64,000 bases of DNA from Ferrovibrio sp. MS7. GTDB taxonomy: Bacteria > Pseudomonadota > Alphaproteobacteria > Ferrovibrionales > Ferrovibrionaceae. The notes under the pieces were generated by a model. It ran no database searches, had not been told where the DNA came from, and saw nothing but the letters and a program-made list of their open reading frames with translations. The stretch lies in assembly GCF_038404985.1 (NCBI RefSeq), contig NZ_JBBKBA010000001.1, positions 1,144,001-1,208,000 of the forward strand. Reading direction: 5' to 3'. This document shows positions 23,855 to 31,860 of the stretch, piece by piece. How positions within the stretch are numbered: position 1 is the stretch's first letter; every line of letters starts with the position of its first letter. A program made the position numbers and the translations under genes.

Positions 23855-25120
23855 ATGGGTCTGCGCAGGATTGCGGGCAGCAAGGCTGTCATTAATCGTC
23901 GTCAATTCGGCCTTGGTGCTGCGGCACTCGGCTTCGCCATGCCCTATATCCGCCCCAGCTACGCCCAGGGCGCCACCATCCGCGTCGGTGTGATCAACTC
24001 GATGAGCGGCAACCTCGCCGCTTACGCGCAGGAAGGCCATCCCGCCTTCCTCTACGTCATCAACAAGATAAACGCCTCTGGCGGCATCAAGAGCATGGGC
24101 GGTGCCAAGATCGAACTGGTGGTGGCCGATGACACCAGCCAGCCGGCGCGCACCGCCGCCGAGGCCCGCCGCCTGATCACGGAAGAGAAGGTGGCCTTCC
24201 TCACCGGCACGATTCTTTCGGCGCAGATGCTGGCGATCACGCCGGTGCTGGATGAATTGAAGATGCCGACGCTGTCGGTCTGGGCCGGCGGTTCCAAGTC
24301 GCCCTACATGTATTCGCTGGGCTATCCCTATGATCGCGGCTATGCCCAGTCGATGCATGATTTCGTTGTCTGGCTGCGCGACAAGCAGGGCTACAAGCTC
24401 AAGACCGTGGCGCCGGCCTATTCCAACTACGAAGCCGGCCAGCAGGTGAACAACTTCCTGGTCGACAAGCTGAAAAAGAGCGGCTTCGAGATCATCGGCG
24501 AGGCGCCGCTGGATACCAAGGCGCAGGATCAGACGGCGGCGATGATCCGCATCCGCTCGCTCAAGCCCGATCTCGTCACCGGCCTGGTGACGCCGCGCGA
24601 CGGCATCCTGATGCATCAGGCGCGTTTCAACGTGAATTACCATGGCAGCCTGTTCGTCGGCGGCACCGGTGGCTACACCGACATGTCGCTGTGGCGCGAC
24701 CTGGGGCCGGAAATCGGCAAGTCGGTGCTGACCCGCAACCTGTTCGGCATGACCGGTTTTTCCGCCGGCGCCAAGATGGAATCGATGCAGAAGATCATCG
24801 CCGAGCTGCGCGACAACGCCAAGCTCAGCATCATCGGCCAGGGCGCGATCCAGGCGGCGCAGGCCGCACGCATCGTGCAGCGCACGCTGGAAGGGGCGGG
24901 TTCGGCTGATCCGGTGGCGATCCACAAGGCGCTGGCAGCGGTGAAATTCCCCAGCGGCGACCCGGACCTCTATGTCGCCAAGCCGCAGGGCCTGGCCTTC
25001 GCCGAGGACCGCCTGCCGGCCGATGGTTCGGCCATGTTCATCCAGTGGCTGGAGAATCAGGGCCAGGAAGTGGTGTTCCCGAGCGAATTCGCGCAAGTGA
25101 AGCCGCGGGCGCGCACCTAA
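23855..25120 (+). CDS. HAAT-type ABC transporter, periplasmic substrate-binding protein 1
   Basis: 421 aa. Twin-arginine signal (NRRQFGLGAAALGFAMP, about residues 18-35, cleavage near SYAQG). The mature protein is a type 1 periplasmic ligand-binding fold: IRVGVINSMSGNLAAYAQEGHPAFLYVINKINASGGI, then VVADDTSQPARTAAEARRLITEEKVAFLTGT. It captures a small acid in the periplasm for the LivHM-type permease encoded downstream. Within a beta-oxidation island the ligand is more likely an aliphatic, aromatic or terpenoid acid than an amino acid (inference). GGGAGAG lies before the ATG; the next gene starts 3 bases after its stop. Confidence 0.9.
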   Translation: MGLRRIAGSKAVINRRQFGLGAAALGFAMPYIRPSYAQGATIRVGVINSMSGNLAAYAQEGHPAFLYVINKINASGGIKSMGGAKIELVVADDTSQPARTAAEARRLITEEKVAFLTGTILSAQMLAITPVLDELKMPTLSVWAGGSKSPYMYSLGYPYDRGYAQSMHDFVVWLRDKQGYKLKTVAPAYSNYEAGQQVNNFLVDKLKKSGFEIIGEAPLDTKAQDQTAAMIRIRSLKPDLVTGLVTPRDGILMHQARFNVNYHGSLFVGGTGGYTDMSLWRDLGPEIGKSVLTRNLFGMTGFSAGAKMESMQKIIAELRDNAKLSIIGQGAIQAAQAARIVQRTLEGAGSADPVAIHKALAAVKFPSGDPDLYVAKPQGLAFAEDRLPADGSAMFIQWLENQGQEVVFPSEFAQVKPRART

Positions 25121-25123
25121 CCC

Positions 25124-25843
25124 ATGGCGCTTCTCGAAGTCGATGCCGTCACCAAACGCTTCGGTGGTTTGGTGGCGGTGAACGCAGTCAGTTTCAAGGT
25201 CGAAACCGGCGACATTCTCGGCATCATCGGGCCGAATGGCGCCGGCAAGACCACGCTGTTTGCCTTGATTTCCGGCTTCCTGCCCATCGATAGCGGCGAA
25301 GTCCGTTTCGAGGGCCAGCGCATCAACGGCGTGCCGCCGCATCATCTGGTGCGGCGTGGCCTGGTGCGCAGCTTCCAGATCGTGCAGACCTTCGCCGACA
25401 TGACCACTCTGGACGTGGTCGCCACCGCCGCCCTGGTGCGCCGGCCTTTGCGCGAGGCCATTGATTTTGCCGCCCACACGCTCAAGCGTGTTGGCCTCGG
25501 CGGCAAGGAATTGCTCACCCCGGCTTCGCTTTCGCTGCAGGACAAGAAGCTTTTGGAAGTGGCGAAATGCGTCGCCACCGAGCCGCGCTTCATTCTGCTG
25601 GATGAAGTGATGGCTGGCCTCACCATGGCCGAGACCGAGGCGCCGATCGCCGCTATCCGCGACCTGCATGCCCAGGGCGCCACCATCGTCATGGTAGAGC
25701 ATGTCATGCCGGTGATCATGCGGCTGGCGACGAAAATGGTGGTGATCAACTTCGGCGAAAAGATCGCGGAAGGCACGCCAGCCGAGATCATCGAGGACCA
25801 GCGCGTCAAGGACGCTTATTTCGGCGAGCATCTCGATGCTTGA
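25124..25843 (+). CDS. livG: HAAT ABC transporter ATPase, LivG type
   Basis: 239 aa. Walker A GPNGAGKTT, the LivG-type extended signature LSLQDKKLLEVAKCVATEP in place of LSGGQ, Walker B FILLDEVMAGLTMAET (DEV instead of DEP, as commonly seen in this subgroup) and the H-loop VEHVM. It powers transport through LivHM. The end overlaps the start of livF by 8 bases, so the two ATPases are translationally coupled. Confidence 0.9.
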   Translation: MALLEVDAVTKRFGGLVAVNAVSFKVETGDILGIIGPNGAGKTTLFALISGFLPIDSGEVRFEGQRINGVPPHHLVRRGLVRSFQIVQTFADMTTLDVVATAALVRRPLREAIDFAAHTLKRVGLGGKELLTPASLSLQDKKLLEVAKCVATEPRFILLDEVMAGLTMAETEAPIAAIRDLHAQGATIVMVEHVMPVIMRLATKMVVINFGEKIAEGTPAEIIEDQRVKDAYFGEHLDA

Positions 25844-26540
25844 ACTGCGCTCCATCACCGCCGGCTATGACGGCGTCGACGTGCTGCATGACGTGTCGAT
25901 CACCGTGCAGCCGGGTGAGATCGTCGGCCTGCTCGGCGCCAACAATGCCGGCAAGTCGACCCTGATCAACTGTGTTTCCGGCATTGTGCCGGCCAGCAAG
26001 GGCCAAATCCTGTTCGAGGGCCGCGACATCACCGCCATGCCGGCGAAGCAGCGCGTCGCCGCCGGCATCGTGCAGGTGCCGGAAGGCCGCCTGGTCTTCC
26101 CGGAAATGAGCGTACGCGAGAACCTGCTGCTTGGTGGCCTCAATCCCACCGCCAAGCCGCATCGTCCGGCGGAACTTGAGCGCGTGCTGGAAATGCTGCC
26201 GCGCCTCAAAGAACGCATGAGCCAGGATGCCGGCACGCTTTCCGGCGGCGAGCAGCAGATGCTGGCCATCGGGCGTGGTCTGATGGCGCGCGGGCGGCTC
26301 TTGATGCTGGACGAGCCATCGCTCGGCCTGGCGCCGCTGTTCGTGCAGTACATTTTCGAGATCATCGACCAGTTGAAGGCCGCCGGCATGACAATCCTGC
26401 TGGTGGAACAAAATCTCAATCTGACGCTGAAGCATGCCGACCGCTGCTATGTACTGGAACGCGGCCGGATCGCGGTGGAAGGCGTGGCCGATGCGGTGCG
26501 CGACGATCCGCGCACCCGGCGCGCCTATCTCGGGCTCTAG
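25836..26540 (+). CDS. livF: HAAT ABC transporter ATPase, LivF type
   Basis: 234 aa. Walker A sequence GANNAGKST (Asn in place of the usual Gly after GAN), signature LSGGEQQMLAIGRGL, Walker B LLMLDEPSLGLAPLF, and LVEQNLNLTL with the Gln that LivF proteins carry at the H-loop. EGRLVFPEMSVRENLLLGG is typical of LivF. It pairs with LivG as the second nucleotide-binding domain. It overlaps livG at its start and is nine bases before livH. Confidence 0.9.
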   Translation: MLELRSITAGYDGVDVLHDVSITVQPGEIVGLLGANNAGKSTLINCVSGIVPASKGQILFEGRDITAMPAKQRVAAGIVQVPEGRLVFPEMSVRENLLLGGLNPTAKPHRPAELERVLEMLPRLKERMSQDAGTLSGGEQQMLAIGRGLMARGRLLMLDEPSLGLAPLFVQYIFEIIDQLKAAGMTILLVEQNLNLTLKHADRCYVLERGRIAVEGVADAVRDDPRTRRAYLGL

Positions 26541-26549
26541 GAGGAAGCG

Positions 26550-27413
26550 ATGGAAGAACTCCTGCAAGCCCTCAGCCAAGGTCTGCTGATCGGCTCCACC
26601 TATGGCCTGCTGGCGCTCGGCATGGGCCTGGTCTATGGCGTTAGCGGCATCGTCAATTTCTCCCATGGCGATTTCGTCTCGCTCGGCATGTTCCTCTGCC
26701 TCGCGGTCTATTCGCTCACTGGCATGGACCCGTATCTCGCCATGCTGATTGGCGTGCCGGTGCTCACAGCCCTTGGCGGTCTGGCCTATCATTTCCTGAT
26801 CCGGCCGGTGGCAGGGCATCATCTCCTGATGGTGATTCAGCTCACGCTCGGCCTGTCGCTGCTGCTGCAGAACGGCCTGCTGATGGGCTTCGGCGGCCAG
26901 CCGGTGCGCGTGCCCTCCATGGTGGAATCGAAGCTGGTGATTGCCGGCGACGTGATCATGCGGCTGCCGCATATCATCGCCTGCCTGTCGTCCTTCGCGC
27001 TGGCTATCCTGCTTTACGTCATGCTGCGGGCCACCGATATCGGCCGCTCGATCCGCGCCGTGCACCAGAATCCGCGTGCCGCAGCCCTGATGGGCATTGA
27101 TGTGCCGCGCGTGCGGCTGTTCACCTTCGCGCTCGGCATCGGCATCCTGGCCATAGCTGCCGCTTTGCTGATCCCCGGCACGCCAATCCATCCCAACCAG
27201 GGCCTGCGCTACACGGTAATCACCTTGCTAGCCGTGGTGCTCGGCGGCATGACCAATTTCGTCGGCATCATGCTCGGCGGTATCGTCATCGGCACGGCGG
27301 AAGCCATGGGCACGATCTACCTCTCGCACACGCTCGGCATGCTGCTGCCCTACATCATTTTTGTGCTGATCATGCTGTTCCGGCCGCAAGGCCTCACCTG
27401 GAAAACCCGCTAG
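26550..27413 (+). CDS. livH: HAAT ABC transporter permease, LivH type
   Basis: 287 aa with about eight hydrophobic helices. The LivH landmarks are GLLIGSTYGLLALGMGLVYGVSGIVNFSHGDFVSLGMF at the start, AVHQNPRAAALMGIDVPRVRLFTFALGIGILAIAAAL (the EAA-like loop contacting the ATPase) and LAVVLGGMTNFVGIMLGGIVIGTAEA near the end. It forms the membrane channel with LivM. AGGAAG precedes the ATG. Confidence 0.9.
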   Translation: MEELLQALSQGLLIGSTYGLLALGMGLVYGVSGIVNFSHGDFVSLGMFLCLAVYSLTGMDPYLAMLIGVPVLTALGGLAYHFLIRPVAGHHLLMVIQLTLGLSLLLQNGLLMGFGGQPVRVPSMVESKLVIAGDVIMRLPHIIACLSSFALAILLYVMLRATDIGRSIRAVHQNPRAAALMGIDVPRVRLFTFALGIGILAIAAALLIPGTPIHPNQGLRYTVITLLAVVLGGMTNFVGIMLGGIVIGTAEAMGTIYLSHTLGMLLPYIIFVLIMLFRPQGLTWKTR

Positions 27414-27424
27414 GAGAGGCGACG

Positions 27425-28399
27425 ATGCGTCCGGAATTCTTCACCACGATCAAGAATCCCTGGCTCTGGCTGGCGCTGGCGGCCACCGCCACCCTGCCGC
27501 TCATGCTGCCGAGCTATTACCTGCATATCCTGACCCTGACGCTGGTCTACATGGCGCTGGCCTCGGCCTGGAATGTGGTCGGCGGCATTGCCGGGCAGAT
27601 TTCGCTGGCCCATAGCCTGTTCGTCGGCTGCGGCGCCATGCTGGCCAGTGCCTTGCTGCTGAAACTCGGTATCAATATGTGGTTCGGCATGCTGATTTCG
27701 GCGGCGGTTGCCGCTGTGCTGGCAGCAGCCATCGCCTGGGTCGATTTTCGCTTCCGCCTCGGCCATCTCTCGTTTGCGCTGATCACCCTGGCTTTTGCCG
27801 AGATGGCCGAGATCGTGGTGATCGGCAGCGATTTCCTCGGCGCCGCGTCCGGCCTGTTCCTGCCCAAGGATAACGGCAATTTTCTCAATTTCGAATTCGG
27901 CGGTGGCAAGGGTGCCTTCTGGATGATGCTGGCGCTGGCCGTCATCTGCATTCTGGTCAACCTGGCGATCCTGAATTCGCCGCTCGGCTATTACCTGCGC
28001 ACGGTGCGCGACAACGAGAATGCCGCCCAGGCCATCGGCGTCGCCCTGCTGCGCAACAAGACCCTGGCGATGGTGATTTCCGCCGTGCTGACCTCGCTGG
28101 TCGGCACCGTCTATGCCCGCTATCTCACCTTCGCCGATCCGTATCAGCTGGTTTCGCCGGTGATCACCATTGAAATCGTGCTGTTCGCCACGGTGGGCGG
28201 GCTGGGCCGCGCCTTCGGGCCGGCGCTCGGCGCGCTGCTGCTGGTGCCGCTCGGCGAAGTACTGCGCGGCAAGCTCGGCGGCGTGCTGCCGGGACTGCAT
28301 TACTTCATCTATGGCGCGGTGGTGATCGGCGTCATCCTGGCCTCGCCGCGTGGCCTGCTGCCGCTGATCGAGCGGCTATTCAAGCGCAAGCCGGCTTAA
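27425..28399 (+). CDS. livM: HAAT ABC transporter permease, LivM type
   Basis: 324 aa. Features: LTLVYMALASAWNVVGGIAGQISLAHSLFVGCGAMLAS (LivM usually has QvSLGHaaF here), LRTVRDNENAAQAIGVALLRNKTLAMVISAVLTSLVGTVYA as the cytoplasmic coupling loop, and EIVLFATVGGLGRAFGPALGALLLVPLGEVLR. It completes the five-gene importer K-G-F-H-M. Its stop is one base from the stop of the convergent IclR gene, leaving no room for a terminator between them. Confidence 0.9.
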   Translation: MRPEFFTTIKNPWLWLALAATATLPLMLPSYYLHILTLTLVYMALASAWNVVGGIAGQISLAHSLFVGCGAMLASALLLKLGINMWFGMLISAAVAAVLAAAIAWVDFRFRLGHLSFALITLAFAEMAEIVVIGSDFLGAASGLFLPKDNGNFLNFEFGGGKGAFWMMLALAVICILVNLAILNSPLGYYLRTVRDNENAAQAIGVALLRNKTLAMVISAVLTSLVGTVYARYLTFADPYQLVSPVITIEIVLFATVGGLGRAFGPALGALLLVPLGEVLRGKLGGVLPGLHYFIYGAVVIGVILASPRGLLPLIERLFKRKPA

Positions 28400-28400
28400 C

Positions 28401-29195
28401 TCAGGCTTTGCCGCTTTTTTGCGTCACCAGGGCCTTGGCGATGCGGGCGGCGGTCTGGCGCAAGGGCTCGGCGAACTGCTTGATGCCGTCTTCCACCGCC
28501 ACGGCGCGGCGCAGCATCATGATGTTGATGCTGGCGAAAACCTGATCACCCTGCATGATCGGCGCGCCGATGGCCCACATGGCGTCGTTGAACACTTCGC
28601 GGCTATAGGCATCGTCGGTGAAGGCATAGCCGCGGCTGCGGGTATCGCTCAGCAGGCGGTTCAGCTTCTTGCGGTTGCGTGCCAGATCGTTCCAATGCTC
28701 CGGATTCTTCGCCAGTTCGCTGACCACCGCCTCGCGTTGTTCCTCGGGCAGGAAGGCGAGATAGGCACGGCCGAGCGAAGTCGCCAGCAGTGGGAAACGG
28801 AAGCCGGGCTTGCGGCTCAGCAGCATCGAACCGGGTTCGCGTGTGGTCTGCACCACGATCATGGCGTCGCGGTCGAACAGCGCCACGTCGGAGGGCCACC
28901 CGATCTGCTTGCGGAATTCCTGCAGGAAGGGGTCGGCAACGCTGCCGATCCACAGATGCTGGTCATAGCCCTGGCTCAGCACCAGCACGCGGCCGGTGGG
29001 GGCATAGAGCGCGCGGTCGGCGTCGCGCATCACATAGCCCTCATGCTCCAGGGTTTCCAGCATGCGCACGATGGTGGCCTTGTCGAGCCCGGTGGCCTTG
29101 TGCAGCGCGCCCACGCTGGTCTGCTGCTGCTCGTTCACCACACGCAGGATTTCCAGGCCGCGCGTCAGCGCGATCACCGGCTTGAAGGATGGCAT
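28401..29195 (-). CDS. IclR-family transcriptional regulator, probable controller of the catabolic island
   Basis: 264 aa from the ATG preceded by GGGAGGAG; an upstream TTG start would run into operator site D and is rejected. The N-terminal winged helix reads LTRGLEILRVVNEQQQTSVGALHKATGLDKATIVRMLETLEHEGYVMRDADRALYAPTGRVL. The C-terminal effector domain contains QTTREPGSMLLSRKPGFRFPLLATSLGRAYLAFLPEEQREAVV and ends in the conserved Ala-Ile-Gly-Ala-Pro-Ile-Met segment. IclR proteins bind palindromes as dimers of dimers and respond to small acids. Site D sits in its own divergent promoter and three matching sites precede other genes of the island, so it is the best candidate to bind them (inference). 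Confidence 0.88.
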   Translation of the reverse strand: MPSFKPVIALTRGLEILRVVNEQQQTSVGALHKATGLDKATIVRMLETLEHEGYVMRDADRALYAPTGRVLVLSQGYDQHLWIGSVADPFLQEFRKQIGWPSDVALFDRDAMIVVQTTREPGSMLLSRKPGFRFPLLATSLGRAYLAFLPEEQREAVVSELAKNPEHWNDLARNRKKLNRLLSDTRSRGYAFTDDAYSREVFNDAMWAIGAPIMQGDQVFASINIMMLRRAVAVEDGIKQFAEPLRQTAARIAKALVTQKSGKA

Positions 29196-29230
29196 GTCTG
29201 CTGTCTCCTCCCGGAAACTCTTGAACGCCC

Positions 29231-29247
29231 ATTTCAATACGTGAAAT
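29231..29247. promoter_or_regulatory. Shared 17-bp palindromic operator, site D
   Basis: ATTTCAATACGTGAAAT, the most symmetric of the four sites (perfect 6-bp arms, 5-base spacer). It is located 36 bases before the IclR start and 85 bases before the isocitrate-lyase-like gene, consistent with autoregulation plus control of the divergent enzyme. Confidence 0.78.
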
Positions 29248-29331
29248 AGTGCCGAAGGGCAAGGGAAATCCCTTCAAATACGCCGCCGTCTTCGCTAGGA
29301 AGAAGGCCAAGAAGCAATCGGAGGAAATGCC

Positions 29332-30225
29332 ATGAGCCAGCCGAGTTTCGCGGCACGCCGCGCCGCCCTGCGCCAGCGTCTCAAGGCCAGGGACAAGGGC
29401 CTGCTGGTGGCGCCCGGGATCTATGATCTGATCACCGCGCGCATCGCCGATACCTTCGGCTTCGAGGCGCTTTACATGACCGGCTATGGCGTTTCGGCTT
29501 CCTATCTCGGCGTGCCTGATGCCGGCTTCGCCACCTATACGGATATGGAAAACCGCGTGCGCACCATCAGCAATGTGGCATCTACGCCGCTGATTGCCGA
29601 TGGCGATACCGGCTATGGTGGCGCGCTGAACGTGATGCACACAATTCGCGGCTACGAGCGCGCTGGCGCCGCTGCGATCCAGATCGAGGACCAGGAATTC
29701 CCCAAGCGCTGCGGCCACACCCTGGGCCGCCGCGTGCTGCCGATGGAAGACATGGTGCTGAAACTGCGGGTGGCGGTGGATACGCGCGAGGACCCGAATT
29801 TCCTCATCATCGCCCGCACCGATGCGCGCACTACCTTGGGCCTGGACGAAGCCTTGCGGCGCGGCGAGGCCTATGTGAAGGCCGGGGCCGATGTGCTGTT
29901 CGTGGAATCGCCTGAAAGCGAGGAGGAGATGGCGCGCATCTGCCGCCATTTCGACGTGCCGCTGCTGGCCAACATGGTGGAATCCGGCCGCACCCCGGTG
30001 TTAAGCCGCGAGAAGCTGGAACAGCTCGGCTATGCCCTGGCGATTTTCCCCACCGCTGCCTTCCTCTCGGCCGGTGCGGTATTCCAGCAGGTCTACACCA
30101 CGCTGAAAGAGCAGGGCTCGACGGCAGGCAGCCCGATCCCGATGGCCGATTTCCAGAGCTTCAGCCGCCAGATGGGTTTTGCCGAAGTGTGGGATTTCGA
30201 TAAGAAATACGGCAGTCGCGACTAG
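29332..30225 (+). CDS. Isocitrate lyase/PEP mutase-superfamily enzyme (2-methylisocitrate lyase or oxaloacetate decarboxylase type)
   Basis: 297 aa, the size of the short family members. Motifs: GFEALYMTGYGVSASYLGVPD near the N-terminus, the Mg-binding ADGDTGYGG, IEDQEFPKRCGH with the catalytic loop KRCGH, and IIARTDART followed by GADVLFVESPESEEEM. KRCGH with its Cys is expected of C-C lyases such as 2-methylisocitrate lyase. Some relatives with the same loop are oxaloacetate decarboxylases or 2,3-dimethylmalate lyases, so the substrate is open. Its presence with site D suggests that it handles a product of the pathway, such as a propionyl-CoA-derived acid (inference). GGAGGAAAT precedes the ATG. 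Confidence 0.85.
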   Translation: MSQPSFAARRAALRQRLKARDKGLLVAPGIYDLITARIADTFGFEALYMTGYGVSASYLGVPDAGFATYTDMENRVRTISNVASTPLIADGDTGYGGALNVMHTIRGYERAGAAAIQIEDQEFPKRCGHTLGRRVLPMEDMVLKLRVAVDTREDPNFLIIARTDARTTLGLDEALRRGEAYVKAGADVLFVESPESEEEMARICRHFDVPLLANMVESGRTPVLSREKLEQLGYALAIFPTAAFLSAGAVFQQVYTTLKEQGSTAGSPIPMADFQSFSRQMGFAEVWDFDKKYGSRD

Positions 30226-30626
30226 TTGGGAAAATGCTCCACATGCATTTCGCCGTCGCGGCCGTAATAGACCACGCGGCGGCCCAATAGCGACACGATA
30301 TAGCCGGCGCAGCCGGCCGTTGCGGCCTTGATGCAGAAGCCGGGATAGGTGTAGCCCGGCGCATTGCTCTGGGCCTCCCGGATCGCAGCGCGGATCGCTT
30401 CCGCCTCGAAGCGCGGCGCGATGGCCGCATCGAGCCTGTGCATGGCAATATCCAGCGGTGCTGCCTCGGGCGGATAATAGGTTGCCATGCCACGGCGGAA
30501 ATCCACTGCATAGCCATCGAAGCCGGCCTGCATCAGCGCGCCGATGATCTCGGGAAAACTCATACTGCCGGTCTCCGCCCCCTTCATGCAGGCGGTGGCC
30601 AGGGTTTCATGGGCAGAGATGTTCAT
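30222..30626 (-). CDS. DUF1398-family protein (YbcV-like)
   Basis: 134 aa from the ATG with AAGGA upstream. It has the features of the small DUF1398 group: ETLATACMKGAETGSMSFPEIIGALMQAGFDGYAVDFRRGMATYYPPEA, an Ala-rich middle, and a C-terminal YTYPGFCIKAATAGCAGYIVSLLGRRVVYYGRDGEMHVEHFP. The biochemical role is unknown. It begins 11 bases after the stop of a MarR gene on the same strand, so the two form an operon and DUF1398 is probably its regulated target. Its stop overlaps the stop of the convergent lyase gene. The longer in-frame reading starting at 31052 overlaps the MarR gene and is not supported. Confidence 0.75.
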   Translation of the reverse strand: MNISAHETLATACMKGAETGSMSFPEIIGALMQAGFDGYAVDFRRGMATYYPPEAAPLDIAMHRLDAAIAPRFEAEAIRAAIREAQSNAPGYTYPGFCIKAATAGCAGYIVSLLGRRVVYYGRDGEMHVEHFPN

Positions 30627-30637
30627 GGTCGATGTCC

Positions 30638-31090
30638 TTATTCGGTGGCCATGCCGCTGATGCGATGCTGTATGGCAAGCAGTTGCAGTAGCCGGCGCAG
30701 GGTTTTCTGATCCGTGGCCGAGAGTGCGCCGAAGAATTCTGTGTCGTTGCGGTCGGCATGGGCGGCGAGTTTTGGCACCAGCCGGGTGCCGCGCGGCGTG
30801 AGTTGCAGGGTCTGGGCGCGGCCATCCGCCGGATCGGCTTGGCGTAGCAGCAGGTCCTTCGCGATCAGCCGGTCGGCCAGCTTGGTGATGGCGCCGCGCG
30901 TCATGCCCATCATCTCCGCCAGCCGGCTTGGCGCCAGGGGCGGCTGGCCGTGCAATGCCCGTAGCATCACCCATTCCGCCACCGTCACTTCCTCGGCGGC
31001 GAGCCGGGCAGCGAAATTCTGCGACACCTGGTTCGATACCAGGCGCAGCCAATAGCCGAGATGGTCTTCGATGCCGGAGGGAGCGGACAT
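30638..31090 (-). CDS. MarR-family transcriptional regulator
   Basis: 150 aa. HTH and wing: VTVAEWVMLRALHGQPPLAPSRLAEMMGMTRGAITKLADRLIAKDLLLRQADPADGRAQTLQLTPRG. The N-terminal HLGYWLRLVSNQVSQNFAARLA and C-terminal helices form the dimer part. It leads a two-gene unit with DUF1398. The promoter region holds a large near-perfect inverted repeat with TTGACTA/TAGTCAA cores, a form often bound by MarR proteins, so it probably represses itself. The ATG is chosen because it is the first Met and gives a normal-length protein. Confidence 0.87.
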   Translation of the reverse strand: MSAPSGIEDHLGYWLRLVSNQVSQNFAARLAAEEVTVAEWVMLRALHGQPPLAPSRLAEMMGMTRGAITKLADRLIAKDLLLRQADPADGRAQTLQLTPRGTRLVPKLAAHADRNDTEFFGALSATDQKTLRRLLQLLAIQHRISGMATE

Positions 31091-31101
31091 GACAATTCCT
31101 T

Positions 31102-31141
31102 GTTGACTAGGAAACTACATGGATGTGGTTTCTTAGTCAAC
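31102..31141. promoter_or_regulatory. Paired MarR-type operator
   Basis: Inverted repeat with 17-bp arms, 15 of 17 matching, starting GTTGACTAGGAAAC and ending GGTTTCTTAGTCAAC. It begins 11 bases before the MarR start codon. The outer parts (TTGTTGACTA, TAGTCAACTA) each resemble a MarR half or full site, so two dimers could bind. Confidence 0.7.
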
Positions 31142-31181
31142 TATTATCCGGGCAGTCATTGGCTCACGGCTATGGGCAGCT

Positions 31182-31604
31182 TCAGGCGGTGATATCGTGG
31201 CGGGTCAGCAACCGTTCGGCGCTGTCGTTCCACACATCCATCTGCACGATCTTGCCGCCGCGCACCACGAAGCGGTCGATATAGCGATTGCCCTCGAAAG
31301 GGGTGCCGTCGGGCCATTCGCCATAGAGCGTGCCGAGCGAATAGACGATGGTCTCGGCCTCGTCGGGCACCACGTCGAAGCGTTCGAACTGCTTCTTCAC
31401 CCGCTGGTAGCGCCCGGCATTGAAGGCAGCGGTCTCGCGCGGATGGCGGTATTTGCGCCCGCCGGTGAAGGTGATCACTAGGTCGGGGCTGATATAGCGT
31501 TCGGCGGTTTCCGGGTCCGGCACCATGCTGGCTTCCAGGAATAGCCGCACCGTCTCGGCATCCTGCTCGGTTTGGCTCAGGGTCTGCTTCGGCGCGGCGC
31601 TCAT
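31182..31604 (-). CDS. SnoaL/NTF2-like fold protein
   Basis: 140 aa from an ATG preceded by GAGGAAG. The pattern DAETVRLFLEASMVPDPETAERYISPDLVITFTGGRKYRHPRETAAFN, followed by beta strands (FERFDVVPDEAETIVYSLGTLYGEWPDGTPFEGNRYIDRFVVRGGKIVQMDVWND), is that of the cone-shaped SnoaL-like family. Members are enzymes (isomerases, hydrolases, dehydratases) or ligand-binding proteins, so function cannot be assigned. A longer upstream frame to 31724 lacks support. It is co-directional with the MarR gene but separated by 91 bases holding the MarR operator. Confidence 0.75.
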   Translation of the reverse strand: MSAAPKQTLSQTEQDAETVRLFLEASMVPDPETAERYISPDLVITFTGGRKYRHPRETAAFNAGRYQRVKKQFERFDVVPDEAETIVYSLGTLYGEWPDGTPFEGNRYIDRFVVRGGKIVQMDVWNDSAERLLTRHDITA

Positions 31605-31860
31605 GGCTTCCTCATATATAGATGTGCGGCAATTGCTCTCTGCAAAAGCAGTGCCGCCGGCTGGTGTATGACAGTCCAGGGCTTTGACCATAGCTGGTCG
31701 CCATACTGTATACAATCTTGGCAAATTCCGCGTGCAATCTGCTCAAAACCTGGGCACGGAACCCCCTGCCCAGGGATAAACTCCGCCGTATCAAAAGCTT
31801 AGCCTCTGGCATGGGCCTTGCTCTTTCTTCCTTCGGCTTATCAACCGGGGGAGACCTGCC
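31605..31860. promoter_or_regulatory. Divergent promoter region with TGTATACA palindrome
   Basis: 256-base gap between the SnoaL-like gene and the second HAAT importer. At 31707-31714 there is TGTATACA, the core of many GntR-family operators, about 100 bases before the SnoaL start and 150 before the importer. No GntR gene is seen nearby, so this is only suggestive. Nothing else stands out. Confidence 0.3.

Noticed and set aside
29196-29237. TTG start at 29237 for the IclR gene
   Set aside because: It would put the start codon inside operator site D. The ATG at 29195 has GGGAGGAG before it and matches the usual IclR N-terminus.
30627-31052. Long reading of the DUF1398 frame starting at 31052
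   Set aside because: The extra N-terminal part overlaps the MarR gene in another frame and has no family features; the ATG at 30626 has an AAGGA site.
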